The position numbers and the translations under genes were made by a program. This document shows, one piece after another, positions 53,460 to 63,083 of a DNA stretch of 64,000 nucleotides. This stretch comes from Bretschneidera sinensis. Its lineage: Eukaryota > Streptophyta > Magnoliopsida > Brassicales > Akaniaceae. The notes beneath the pieces were generated by a model. That model did no database searches and was not told the DNA's origin. It worked only from the letters and a program-made list of their open reading frames with translations. Position 1 is the first letter of the stretch. The number at the start of each line of letters is the position of its first letter. The stretch is from positions 22,643,501 through 22,707,500 of the forward strand of contig CM043700.1 of assembly GCA_023935145.1 (NCBI GenBank). Reading direction: 5' to 3'.

Positions 53460-54178
53460 TTTGTACCATGTTCCAGCGTGCGCTAGTCTGGCCGGATATT
53501 GGTGCGAGCGCTGGTCCTGCGACCAGGCGAGGGCTCTCTCTCATCTGGTTCAGGTTCACGTCTTCGTCCCTGGCCTGAGGCAAGCCTCATGTGCAATTAT
53601 TGCTACTTGGCCCAAGCTCATTTGGTCCACTCGTCGACTCTCTGATCGAACTTGGTCCGACATAGGTCTAATAGCTAGCCCGAAGCAAGCCTCCGTCCTA
53701 CGCTGGTGGCACTTGGTCTGCCATGTGCTCGATCTTCTACTGACTGTTCCCACCCGTGCGCGTCTATGGACCATAGATTCTGGTCTCGTGTGCGAGTGCT
53801 GATAGTCATGGCACCAAGCACCCATGTGTTGCTTGCATCTTCATCTGTCCGAGCCTTCGTTCGTGCGCTAGTCATTTGCTTGTCTCTCATTTGACCAAGC
53901 AATGTTTGCTTGCTGGTAAGTGGCAACACTTGTGCAAGTGGTGGACCTCACTGCTTGGACCAATGGAAGTACGAACCTTAACCAAGAGAAGAAACCAATG
54001 AAGACACAACAACAAACCAACGTTGATCAAGGATGAAGCAAGAAACCTAGCACGGACCAGAGATGCGTTGCAGTCTGGGAGAAGAACCAGTTAAAGAAGA
54101 AATAGAGCAGTGCGCAACGAACCAGTGAGGACGCGAACCAGCTAAGTGTAAGTGACTCGGTCAAATGAGAACTAGCCA
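53460..54178. other. GC-rich, non-coding stretch of unknown origin
   Basis: Base composition departs sharply from the AT-rich flanks, with recurrent short words such as CTGGTC/GACCAG and TTGGTCC. Overlapping frames on both strands have no recognisable domain, as expected when stops are rare in GC-rich DNA. It sits directly beside the GDU copy. Confidence 0.4.
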
Positions 54179-54517
54179 TCAAGGAAAGGACCAGTTGATC
54201 GAGGTACGAGTCAGCTTCACTTCATCAGCCATGATTACCAAAAATTTCTCTTGCAAAACCTGTGGCTTCGTTTTCTCTGCATCATTTCATTCTCCAGCTT
54301 CCAAATCCATCTCCTCTGTTTGGCTCTCGTTGTTTTCCAGATATCCAGAAAGTTTTCGGTAAGAGCAAGCAAAGATCAAAAGGGCAAAAACAATTAGACT
54401 AAGCATGGTTGCTAGGCCACCGAAAAGGTATGACACAAGAGAGTGCCATGCCGAGTGCTGTGTCCTTGTTGAATTGTTATTTCTTGTTGTCATGTTAAAT
54501 GTTTCACTTGCTACCAT
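54179..54517 (-). pseudogene. GLUTAMINE DUMPER (GDU) family gene with premature stop
   Basis: GDU proteins are small plant membrane proteins that alter amino-acid export. From the ATG at 54517 the frame shows a short N-terminus, HSAWHSLVSYLFGGLATML leading into one membrane segment, then ACSYRKLSGYLE, the family hallmark. It then meets an in-frame TGA at 54287-54289 after 76 residues. Beyond that stop the same frame continues with KTKPQVLQEKFLVIMADEVK, the conserved cytoplasmic block that normally contains VIMAG; here G is D. The frame ends at 54179 without the usual tail. The membrane segment is complete, so a truncated peptide could be made, but loss of the VIMAG region would be expected to abolish function. 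The family has no introns, so splicing does not rescue it. Confidence 0.8.
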
Positions 54518-54947
54518 TTTTAATGTGAAGATTATAAATTGTGAAGGGAAAATGTGAAAAGAGAGAAGATTAATTGAAAAAAAAGAATGCAGGTATTGGG
54601 TGCTTGTTTTGGTTTACTGTTTTGGTCTGTTTGAAAGACGAGAAAACGAAGGAAACAGGGAAGGAGAGTCTGATGCCATAAGGAAGAGAGAATCAGAGTT
54701 TTGCCCTATGGATTGAGGGCATAATTGGTATTTTAGTCTTTTTTTTTATGTTCCTGTTAGTTTTTGTTTTTGTTTTTGTCACGGTGTCACGGTATCGTGT
54801 CACGGCGTCATGTCTCAATTAATGACTAAATCACTTTGCATTGTCTAAAGTAGTTAAAAAATTTACACTTTTATGTTCTTCGAAATTTAAAGCATATGCA
54901 GATCTTCGCTCTTCTTCTTCCTTTAATTAACTTATCCTAAAATGACA

Positions 54948-55473
54948 TGTTGAATAGTTATGCCTTGAATTAGTGGTGAACCAAACTTTGTCTAAAGTTG
55001 AGTCCACTTCTTGCATAATTTGTGGCTTTTGTTTATGGGTCAAAAGCATCTTCTACTTTAGGCCATGGTGGAAGACAAAGTGGAAGACAAAGTTCACTTT
55101 GGTATAATTGGAGAACAAAATAATGAGCAACCAAATGATAAACATTCATTGATGTTTGTCCTTTGGAACTTTTGTGAGCCTATAAAAGGCATTCCAATGT
55201 GAAGCATTCCATCGTCAAGTAACATCAAGAATCATCAAGTGAAAGAGAAGTTAAGAGAGAAATTGTGAGATTGTGTGTATTGGCTAAAGCCAATTTTGTA
55301 AACACTCTTTGTATATTTTCTCACTATAGTGAAATTTGCTTGTTGACCTCTGCCCGTGGACGTAGGCTTTAAGCCGAACCACGTAAATTTGTTGTTTCCA
55401 TATTTATCTTACTTTATTGTTTTGTGATTATTACTCGATCAAATTACGATCCTGTCATGATCTATTTCTAACA
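54948..55473 (+). repeat. 5' LTR of the copia element (526 bp)
   Basis: Direct repeat of 59636-60161. It contains CCTATAAAAGG (TATA box at 55181-55187), and the inner edge adjoins the primer-binding site. Confidence 0.95.
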
Positions 55474-55476
55474 AAC

Positions 55477-55488
55477 TGGTATCAAAGC
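55477..55488 (+). other. Primer-binding site of the copia element
   Basis: TGGTATCAAAGC is complementary to the 3' end of initiator tRNA-Met except for one G-to-A change from the usual TGGTATCAGAGC. Confidence 0.8.
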
Positions 55489-55595
55489 TTACAGGTGGTA
55501 AATTTCTGTCTGTTTTTCTGCGAGTTTACTGTTTATGTGAATAGTAAATTTCGTGAATAGTAAAATTTTGTTCAGGATCATTTTGTTCGATCGAG

Positions 55596-58500
55596 ATGTC
55601 AACAATGAAGTTTGATATTGAGAAGTTTGATGGAAACAGCAGTTTCAGTCTATGGCAAGTTCGTATGTTAGCCATTCTAACCCAAAATGGTTTGAAGAAA
55701 GCACTACTGAGGAAAGCCAAGATGCCTACCGGCATGAGTGATAAAGATTGGGATGACCTGAATGACAAGGCTCTATCTGCAATCCAACTGAGTCTTTCAA
55801 ATGATGTCTTACAACAAGTTCTGTCAGAGAAGACTTCTGCAGACTTATGGGCCAAGCTAGAGGAGTTGTACTTGATTAAATCCTTGGCCAACAGGTTGGT
55901 TTTGAAGCAATGCCTTTATGGTCTCCACATGACGAAATGTTCCTCTCTCAAGTCCCATATCAGTGAGTTTATCTCAATTATTAATAATTTGAAAAATCTT
56001 GAAGTTATTATTGGGTCTGAAGATCAAGCTCTCTTATTATTATGTTCATTACCACTCTCATATAAAAATTTTAGAGACACTATAATTTATAGTAGGGAAG
56101 AATTAAATTTTGATGATGTAATATCTTCCCTTATGAGTAAGGAGAAATTAGATAATGAACTTTTGTCTAGTAAGTCTGATGATCAGGGCTCTAGTCTTGT
56201 TGCAAGAGGCAGATCCAACGACAGAGGCTTTGATGGTGGCAAGAATAAAATAAGATCAAAGTCAAGAGGAAAGCACAAAAATTTGACTTGGAATTATTGC
56301 AAGAAGAAGGGACACATCGTAGCGGAATGCTACAAGCTGCAGAACAAAAAGAAGAATGAATGGCAAAATGACAAAGGCAAGCAGAAGGAAGAAACAGCTG
56401 ATGCTGATGTAGTAGAAGAAAAAGGTGATGATGTTCTATTTGCAACCAACAAGTCCAGATCCAATGACGAGTGGATTATTGATTCTGGATGTTCTTATCA
56501 TATGTGCCCCAACAGAGATTGGTTCTCTACATATGATTCTATTGAAGGTGGAGTTGTGCTAATGGGCAATAATACCACTTGCAAAACTGTTGGTGTAGGC
56601 ACAGTAAAAATCAAGGTGTATGATGGAGTTGTTAGGACATTGACTGATGTCAGACATGTACCTGATTTGAAGAAAAATCTTATTTCTTTGGGCATTCTGG
56701 ATGCCAATGGCTGTAAAACTGTGATTGAGTCTGGGAACATGAAAATTTCCCGTGGTGCTCTTGTTCTCATGAAAGGAAAGAAGTCTGGCAGTCTATACAC
56801 CTTATTGGGTTCAACAGTTACAGGCTCTGCAGCAGTTTCCTCATCCATGTCAGATTCAGACTCTACCAAGTTGTGGCATATGCGTCTAGGGCATATGAGT
56901 GAGCAGGGATTAGCTGTACTTAGTAAAAGAGGTATTCTGCCTGAAAAAAAGATTAGGAAGCTGGATTTTTGTGAGCATTGTGTCTTTGGAAAGCAGAAAA
57001 GAGTCAGCTTCAACACTGCAATTCACAAAACGAAAGGTACTCTTGATTACATTCATTCTGATCTATGGGGGCCTTCTCGTGAAATTTCCAAAGGAGGAGC
57101 CAGATACTTGCTAACGATTATTGATGATTTTTCTAGAAAGACTTGGGTCTATTTTCTCAGGCACAAGAATGAGGTATTTGGCATTTTCAAGCAATGAAAG
57201 ACCTTATTGGAGAAGCAGACCGGGAAGCTAGTCAAGAGACTCAGAACAGATAATGGTCTTGAGTTTTGTGATTCAGAGTTTAATCAATTTTGCAAAGATG
57301 AAGGCATTGTCAGACATCGGACGGTGAGAAAGACACCACAGCAGAATGGTGTCGCAAAAAGGATGAATCGAACACTGTTAGAAAAAGCTCGATGTATGCT
57401 TTCTAACGCAGGTCTTGGCAAGGAATTTTGGGCAGAAACAGTCAATTTGGCATGTCATTTGGTGAACCGCTCTCCTCACAGATCACTTGAACTTAAGACA
57501 CCTGAAGAGGTATGGTCAGGTAGCCCTCCTGATTACTCTAACTTAAGAATATTTGGTTGCCCTGCATATGCTCATGTGAATGAAGGAAAATTGGAGCCTA
57601 GGGCGAAGAAATATATTTTTCTTGGTTATACTTCTGGTGTTAAGGGTTTTCGCTTATGGTGTCATGATACTCATAAGTTTATGATTAGCAGAGATGTTAC
57701 TTTTGATGAATCTGCTATGCTTCACCCTAGAAAAGAATTGCCTGTTCAGTGTGATACAGGAAAGAAGAATGCACAAGAGAAGGTGGAGCTTGAGGTTGAT
57801 ACCTCATCATTTGTAAATCCTAATCCTATTCAGCCAGGAAGTTCGTCTCCAGGTGGAGAGACACACCATGAAGCTGAGCATCACACTCTAGCTGGTGGAA
57901 GACAAAGGAGACAGATAAAACCACCCCAACGGTATGGTTTTGAAGATATGTTGGCTTATGCATTAAATGTTGTAGAAAGCATTGATGTCGCCGATCCAAC
58001 CTCATACTCTGAGGCCATCAATTCATCTGATTCAGACAAATGGCTCGTTGCGATGCATGAAGAGATGAAATCTCTAAAGAAAAATGACACATGGAAATTG
58101 GTCGAACCACCTAATGGTAAGAAAATTATCGGGTGTAAATGGATATTTAAGAAGAAGTAAGGAGTCACTGGTATTGAAGACACCAAGTATAAGGCACGAT
58201 TAGTAGCGAAAGGCTACAGCCAGGTGGAGGGAGTTGATTTTAATGATGTTTTCTCTCCAGTTGTTAGACATACTTCTATTCGTGTCTTACTTGCTCTAGT
58301 TGCAATGCATAATTTGCAGTTGGAGCAACTTGATGTGAAAACAGCCTTTCTTCATGGTGATCTTGATGAACAAATCTATATACAGCAACCAGAAGGTTTT
58401 GAAGTTGAAGGCAAGGAAGATAATGTTTGTTTTCTAAAGAAATCTTTGTATGGACTCAAGCAGTCTCCACACTTGTGGTATCGAAGGTTTGACTCTTTTA

Positions 58501-59561
58501 TGCTGAGTATTGGATTTTCTAGATGCAAGTATGATAGTTGTGTCTACTATCAAAGACTTGATGATGGTACTTTCATATATTTGTTGCTATATGTTGATGA
58601 CATGTTGATTGCAGCAAAGAACATATATGAAATTAATAGATTGAAATCTCAGCTAAATGATGAATTTGAGATGAAAGACCTAGGTGCAGCAAAGAAAATT
58701 TTGAGAATGGAGATCAACAGAGACAGAGGTGCAGGTAGATTATTTCTGTCACAACAGAAATATATTGAGAAAGTCTTGAAACGTTTTGGTATGCATGATG
58801 CTAAATCTGTGAGTACTCCTTTAGCTTCTCACTTTAGATTATCAGCATCCATGTCACCACAGTCAGAAGAAGAGATAATGAATATGTCTAGAGTTCCTTA
58901 TTCTAGTGCAGTGAGAAGTATTATGTATGCAATGGTTTGCACTCGACTAGATATCTCACATGCTGTCAGTGTAGTTAGCAGATATTTGTCCTGTCCAGGA
59001 AAAACTCATTGGCAAGCTGTCAAGTGGATTTTGAGATATTTGAAGGGTACTTCTACTGCTTGTTTGGAATTCGGTAAAACTTCTGACAATCTAGCTGGAT
59101 ATATGGATTCAAATTTTGCAGGTGATTTGGACAGGAGAAGATCAATTACAGGTTATGTATTTACTATTGGGACTTGTGCAGTCAATTGGAAAGCTACCTT
59201 GCAGCCGACAGTTGCATTGTCTACTACAGAGACAGAATTTATAGCTGTTACAGAAGCTGCCAAAGAAGCCATTTGGTTAAGAGGTATACTTAATGAACTC
59301 AGTTTGGAAACAAAAAAAACTGTAGTTTATTGTGACAGTCAGAGCGCTATACATTTAACGAAGGATCAGATGCATCATGAGAGAACTAAACACATTGATG
59401 TGAAATATCACTTTATTCGGGATATTGTGGCTCAAGGTGATGTTATTATAAGAAAGATTGGCACTCTGAATAATCCAGCTGATATGCTGACAAAATCTCT
59501 TCCCATTACCAAGTTCACACACTGCATGGACTTGGTTGGTGTTGCACAGCATTTGCATTAG
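55596..59561 (+). pseudogene. Copia Gag-Pol polyprotein with two in-frame stops
   Basis: One reading frame runs the whole length (1321 codons), broken only by TGA at 57195-57197 and TAA at 58158-58160. In order: UBN2-type gag from MSTMKFDIEKFDG; a zinc knuckle whose first cysteine is replaced (WNYCKKKGHIVAEC); protease WIIDSGCSYHM; the pre-integrase HHCC finger (HMRLGHM...CEHC); integrase with HSDLWG and RTDNGLEF; reverse transcriptase with [13 protein letters not shown] and YVDDM; RNase H ending in the ADMLTKSL block. In the integrase the segment normally NGVAERMNRT reads NGVAKRMNRT, so the third catalytic residue (Glu) is Lys. The TGA is what a TGG codon becomes by one G-to-A change. The element therefore cannot integrate unaided, though it is otherwise well preserved. 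Confidence 0.93.
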
Positions 59562-59635
59562 ATCATTCGGGGTTGTTTGGCAGAGGTTGAAACTTTTATT
59601 TTCACTATTGTCAAATTCAAGTCAATGTGGAGATT

Positions 59636-60161
59636 TGTTGAATAATTATGCCTTGAATTAGTGGTGAACCAAACTTTTTCTAAAGTTGAGTCCACTTCTT
59701 GCATAATTTGTGGCTTTTGTTTGTGGGTCAAAAACATCTTCTACTTTAGGCCATGGTGGAAGACAAAGTGGAAGACAAAGTTCACTTTGGTATAATTGGA
59801 GAACAAAATGATGAGCAACAAAATGATGAACATTCATTTATGTTTGTCCTTTGGAACTTTTGTGAGCCTATAAAAGACATTGCAATGTGAAGCATTCCAT
59901 CGTCAAGTAACATCAAGAATCATCAAGTGAAAGAGAAGTTAAGAGAGAAATTGTGGGATTGTGTTTATTGGTTAAAGCCAATTTTGTAAACACTCTTTGT
60001 ATATTTTCTCACTATAGTGAAATTTGCATGTTGACCTCTGCCCGTGGACGTAGGCTTTAAGCCGAACCACGTAAATTTGTTGTTTCCATATTTATCTTAC
60101 TTTATTGTTTTGTGATTATTACTCGATCAAATTACGATCCTGTCACGATCCATTTCTAGCA
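59636..60161 (+). repeat. 3' LTR of the copia element (526 bp)
   Basis: Direct-repeat partner of 54948-55473, followed by the target duplication TGACA. Confidence 0.95.
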
Positions 60162-60391
60162 TGACAAAAAGGACAAAATTTAGTCCTGTAAATTTCATTA
60201 AATAACTGAGATGAAAATCACACTAATTCATATGAACACCAACATATATATACAAATTCTTACAAAATGATCGATCAAAATACCAAAACAAGAGAAACCC
60301 AAAAGAATTATTTGAATGATTCATCTTCATGATCGATCATGACCCATGAGTAATCCTCATCACCATATTTCACCCATCAACAACGATCAAA

Positions 60392-60853
60392 TCAAAGCAC
60401 AAGAGTTCTACAGAGAGGGCAAGTAGAATGATTCTCCATCAACCATTGATTGATGCAAACAAAGTGGAAGACATGTTGGCACATAGGCAGCGTTTGGCAT
60501 GTAACACCATTCAAGTAATCCTCTAAGCAAATCACGCAGTTTTCATCATCACCCCATTTATCAATCTCAATGCTCCCATACGTAAACATAAGCGGTAGAT
60601 ATTCTTCTTCTTTTTCCTTCCCATTCAAAGCTTCTAATTGCCGCCTTTTTGATATTTCTTCAAGTGGGTAGTGTAGCGAGTGATGATGTATTGTTTCTTG
60701 TGATTCATTAATGGCAACGATGGTATGTGGTACTTTCAATTTTTTGTACAAAAACTGATAACCCTGAAATAGTACCGTTATTAAGAGGACAAAAAGTAAA
60801 GAAAGTGGAGAAGAAAGACAAGTGAGAACTGATTGTGTTTGATATTGAATCAT
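60392..60853 (-). CDS. ATL-type RING-H2 finger E3 ubiquitin ligase, 153 aa
   Basis: The protein begins MIQYQTQSV, followed by one membrane segment (SPLSLLFVLLITVLF, about residues 16-32). A basic stretch and an acidic linker follow, then a canonical C3H2C3 RING-H2 domain near the C-terminus: CVIC, CQHVFH, VC and CPLC with normal spacing, and a W before the last pair. ATL proteins are membrane-bound E3 ligases that recruit E2 enzymes through this domain. The length and layout (N-terminal membrane anchor, C-terminal RING) fit the short ATL class. I chose the ATG at 60853: the frame is open to 61018, but the extra part is encoded by tandem repeat DNA and would put a Ser/Phe/Tyr-rich segment before the anchor. 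The gene is intronless, as usual for ATLs. Its 3' end is only about 230 bp from the copia element. Confidence 0.85.
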   Translation of the reverse strand: MIQYQTQSVLTCLSSPLSLLFVLLITVLFQGYQFLYKKLKVPHTIVAINESQETIHHHSLHYPLEEISKRRQLEALNGKEKEEEYLPLMFTYGSIEIDKWGDDENCVICLEDYLNGVTCQTLPMCQHVFHFVCINQWLMENHSTCPLCRTLVL

Positions 60854-60860
60854 TGGTTGA

Positions 60861-61115
60861 GAGAGAACAGAGTAAGAAAAGTATCTTCTTGGTTTGAGAG
60901 AGATGAAAGAGCAAGAGGCAGAGATATATAGAGAAAAGAGAGTATTTATTAATGAAGAAAAGTATCTTCTTTTCTTGGTTTGAGAGAGACGAATGAGCAA
61001 GAGAGAACAGAGGAGCAAGAGGCAGAGATATATAGAGAAAAGAGAGTATTTATTAGTGAAGAAAAGTATCAGTCTTGGTTTGAGAGAGACGAAAGAGCAA
61101 GAGAGAACAGAGTAT
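60861..61115. repeat. Tandem repeat (unit about 104 bp) upstream of the RING-H2 gene
   Basis: The segment GCAAGAGGCAGAGATATATA begins at 60911 and again at 61015. The flanking words AGAAAAGTATC, CTTGGTTTGAGAGAGA and GAGAGAACAGAG recur two or three times. The array lies in what should be the 5' leader or promoter of the minus-strand RING-H2 gene and accounts for the longer open frame to 61018. Confidence 0.85.
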
Positions 61116-61648
61116 TTAATAATGCTTGTTTCTCAAAAATGGAAATTCCGCAAGCTACTAGGTTTTGTTAAACCCTTGTTTATAATTTTTTAATTCTGTT
61201 TTTGAAAAATAAAAAAGGTACCTGTTTCTATTGTCGGTTGTTGAGCCAGACCATCAGGTCCATGATTTGACCCGCTTTAAAAAAAAAAAAAATGAAACTC
61301 ACCGTTTCACTTTACTCATCTCTCTTACTCAGGCATTCACCAGCTTCCCTACCTCCTACTCGTCCCTCTAACTCTCTCTAACGCACGGCCACCGCCGGGC
61401 CTCCTGCTCTTTCTTAAGCGTCAGCCTTGTTCTCGAAGGTATAGTTCTATTCTTCAATTCTTTTTTTTTTTTGTATTGAGAAATGAAATTCACTATGTGT
61501 ACGGACCCTTTACGTATTGGATTGGGCCAAGCATCACACCACTCTCTGCACTGTTATTGTCTGTGTTTAAGACCCTCACACAGTCTCTGCTAAAACCCTA
61601 GTGGTTCTTGTAGAGTTTTAGAGGTGAAAGTTGAAATCGGAGAAAGGA
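61018..61648. other. Divergent intergenic region between the RING-H2 and RH1 genes
   Basis: The two genes are transcribed away from each other. No gene is seen here. CT-rich stretches (about 61320-61420) are typical of plant leaders and could belong to the RH1 5' end. Confidence 0.4.
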
Positions 61649-62946
61649 ATGGAGAAACTCAAGAAGAGGAGCGTTCCTGTGCTGCCATGGATGAGAAGTC
61701 CTGTTGATGTCAGCCTATTTGAAGAATGCCCTCTTGATATCATTCCTTGTATTGACCCAACGTATGTGTGTGTAATGTATCGATATTTATACTATTTATG
61801 TAAGTATTTTAATTCTATGTTTAATATATTAGGGATTTTTGTGTTGATTCACTAAAGAGTTGATAAATGGGTATGCTGGTTTCTGTCTGAATATCATTTA
61901 GAGTAATGCGTTCTATGTAAGTTTCTGTTTGATTTAATTATAAATAAGGTTGCCTATGTTGCAATGTTGTAGAATTTTATGATGAGCAAGATGGAATAAG
62001 GGATGATTAAGATTTAAGGATTCTTGATGAGAAAAACATGATGGAAGTTATTTGTGGCTTGAAATTGTGCTGGCCTAAACTTGATGTTAGATATGTTAAT
62101 TTCATGTTTTTCTGTTTTTTCTACATAGTAATCATCTTAGGAGATGATGGGGGCTGGGAAAAAAGGTTGGAAAGACCTATTGTTTGATTAGAAGTATAAG
62201 GATAATTACATATCTACAAGTAATAAAACGGACATGAGTATGATGGCAAATGGATTCAAAATTTCAAAAGAGGAAAGGGTAAAAATTAATTGAAGGAGGC
62301 TTGGGTGGAAAAAAGGGTGTGGGCAGGGAGAGGACAGTGAAGTTGATTTTTTCAATATCTTTCCTTCTTTGTGTTCCTTATATGGGCAAAGGGAAATTTA
62401 AACAAAAAAGGCAAGAAAAAAGAAAGTGTTGAAGTCAATATTTATAGACATTTCATTTAGTTATCGACACCAACTCGATAAGTAATATGCACAACTGGTA
62501 AGCTTGGAGAGTACTTTTTCCTAATATTGCTTTACCTTTTTGTTTTATTTTCAAATTTGTCTTTTTTCTCCCCCTTTTTTACTTTTGGGTTTGTAGAAAC
62601 TCAGCCCTTTGGGAACCATTTTGCGGTTTCTAAGATCTGTTTTTCTTCGCTAATGTTCCATTTTTTTATCTGCAATGAGTTTTAGTCCAATATAAATTTA
62701 TTTTACATCATATTGAAGATGGCCTTGCAGAAAATGGGTGTTTGTTCGCTTTTCCAAGTGCAAGTTGCTGTTTGGCAAGAGACGATAGGGCTTGGAGCTT
62801 TTGAACGAAATCTTTGTGTCAACTCACCAACTGGAAGTGGTAAAACGTTAGCTTATGCTTTGCCAATTGTGCAGATGCTTTCAACTCGTGCTGTGAAATG
62901 TCTACGTGCTTTAGTGGTGTTGCCTACTCGTGATTTAGCCTTGCAG
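61649..62946 (+). CDS. RH1: DEAD-box ATP-dependent RNA helicase 1 (RH1-type), 5' part: first two exons
   Basis: Exon 1 (61649-61761) encodes MEKLKKRSVPVLPWMRSPVD and continues to CPLDIIPCIDP, the conserved start of plant RH1 proteins. Exon 2 (from about 62719 to 62946) encodes MALQKMG, then SLFQVQVAVW (Q-motif region), NSPTGSGKTLAYALPIVQ (motif I, ATP binding) and VLPTRDLALQ (motif Ia), ending at CAG|GTTAAA. Helicases of this family unwind RNA, probably in the nucleus. The exon 1/exon 2 junction is uncertain: the natural donor after CCAAC and the acceptor GAAG before ATGGCC do not keep frame, and the expected two codons (LK) fall before that AG. A GTGTGT donor at 61766-61767 would keep frame. 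Downstream exons lie beyond the window; a copia element sits in the next intron. Confidence 0.82.
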
Positions 62947-63083
62947 GTTAAATTTTTACTTATGTACACCTATTCCTCTTTTACTGTGCTCTTCTTGTGG
63001 TTGTTCCTTCTGGAATATTGATTGATAGGCATAGGCATATCTAGCTTTTATTACTAACTTGTGTATTCCTTAATGACATGCGT

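Larger units (their letters stand above)
52865..54860. mobile_element. Candidate Mutator-like (Pack-MULE-type) segment carrying a GDU gene copy
   Basis: About 52870-53075 carries the words CTAACTTGTCAAAATC, AATTGAGTCTC, AGCATGACACCATG and ATTAACGAAACAC, then CAAATCTATCCTGACTCC. The reverse complement of about 54705-54860 carries the same series in the same order (ACTTTAGACAATG, AATTGAGACATGACGCCGTG, AACTAACAGGAAC, CCAATTATGCCCTCAATCC). This looks like diverged, long terminal inverted repeats of the kind seen in non-autonomous Mutator-like elements. Between them lie a GC-rich stretch (about 53460-54180) unlike the surroundings and a GLUTAMINE DUMPER pseudogene. No transposase is present. Exact ends and a 9-bp target duplication were not found. 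Confidence 0.4.
54948..60161 (+). mobile_element. Tork-clade Ty1/copia LTR retrotransposon, nearly intact
   Basis: The LTRs, 54948-55473 and 59636-60161, are each 526 bp, start TGTTGAATA and end CA. The same 5-mer TGACA lies immediately outside both (54943-54947 and 60162-60166). The primer-binding site TGGTATCAAAGC (55477-55488) matches initiator tRNA-Met with one mismatch, and a CAATGTGGAGATT purine tract precedes the 3' LTR. The domain order is gag, protease, integrase, reverse transcriptase, RNase H, the copia order; the gag start and overall layout resemble Tnt1/Tto1. Equal LTR length and few differences by eye indicate a recent insertion. A TATAAAA at 55181-55187 sits in the LTR. Confidence 0.95.

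Noticed and set aside
53556..53929. Overlapping frames of 84-113 codons on both strands in the GC-rich stretch.
   Set aside because: Low stop frequency in GC-rich DNA explains them; no domain or start context.
60854..61018. Upstream in-frame ATG giving a 208-aa RING-H2 protein.
   Set aside because: The extra 55 codons are encoded by local tandem repeat DNA, and the normal ATL layout starts just before the membrane segment.
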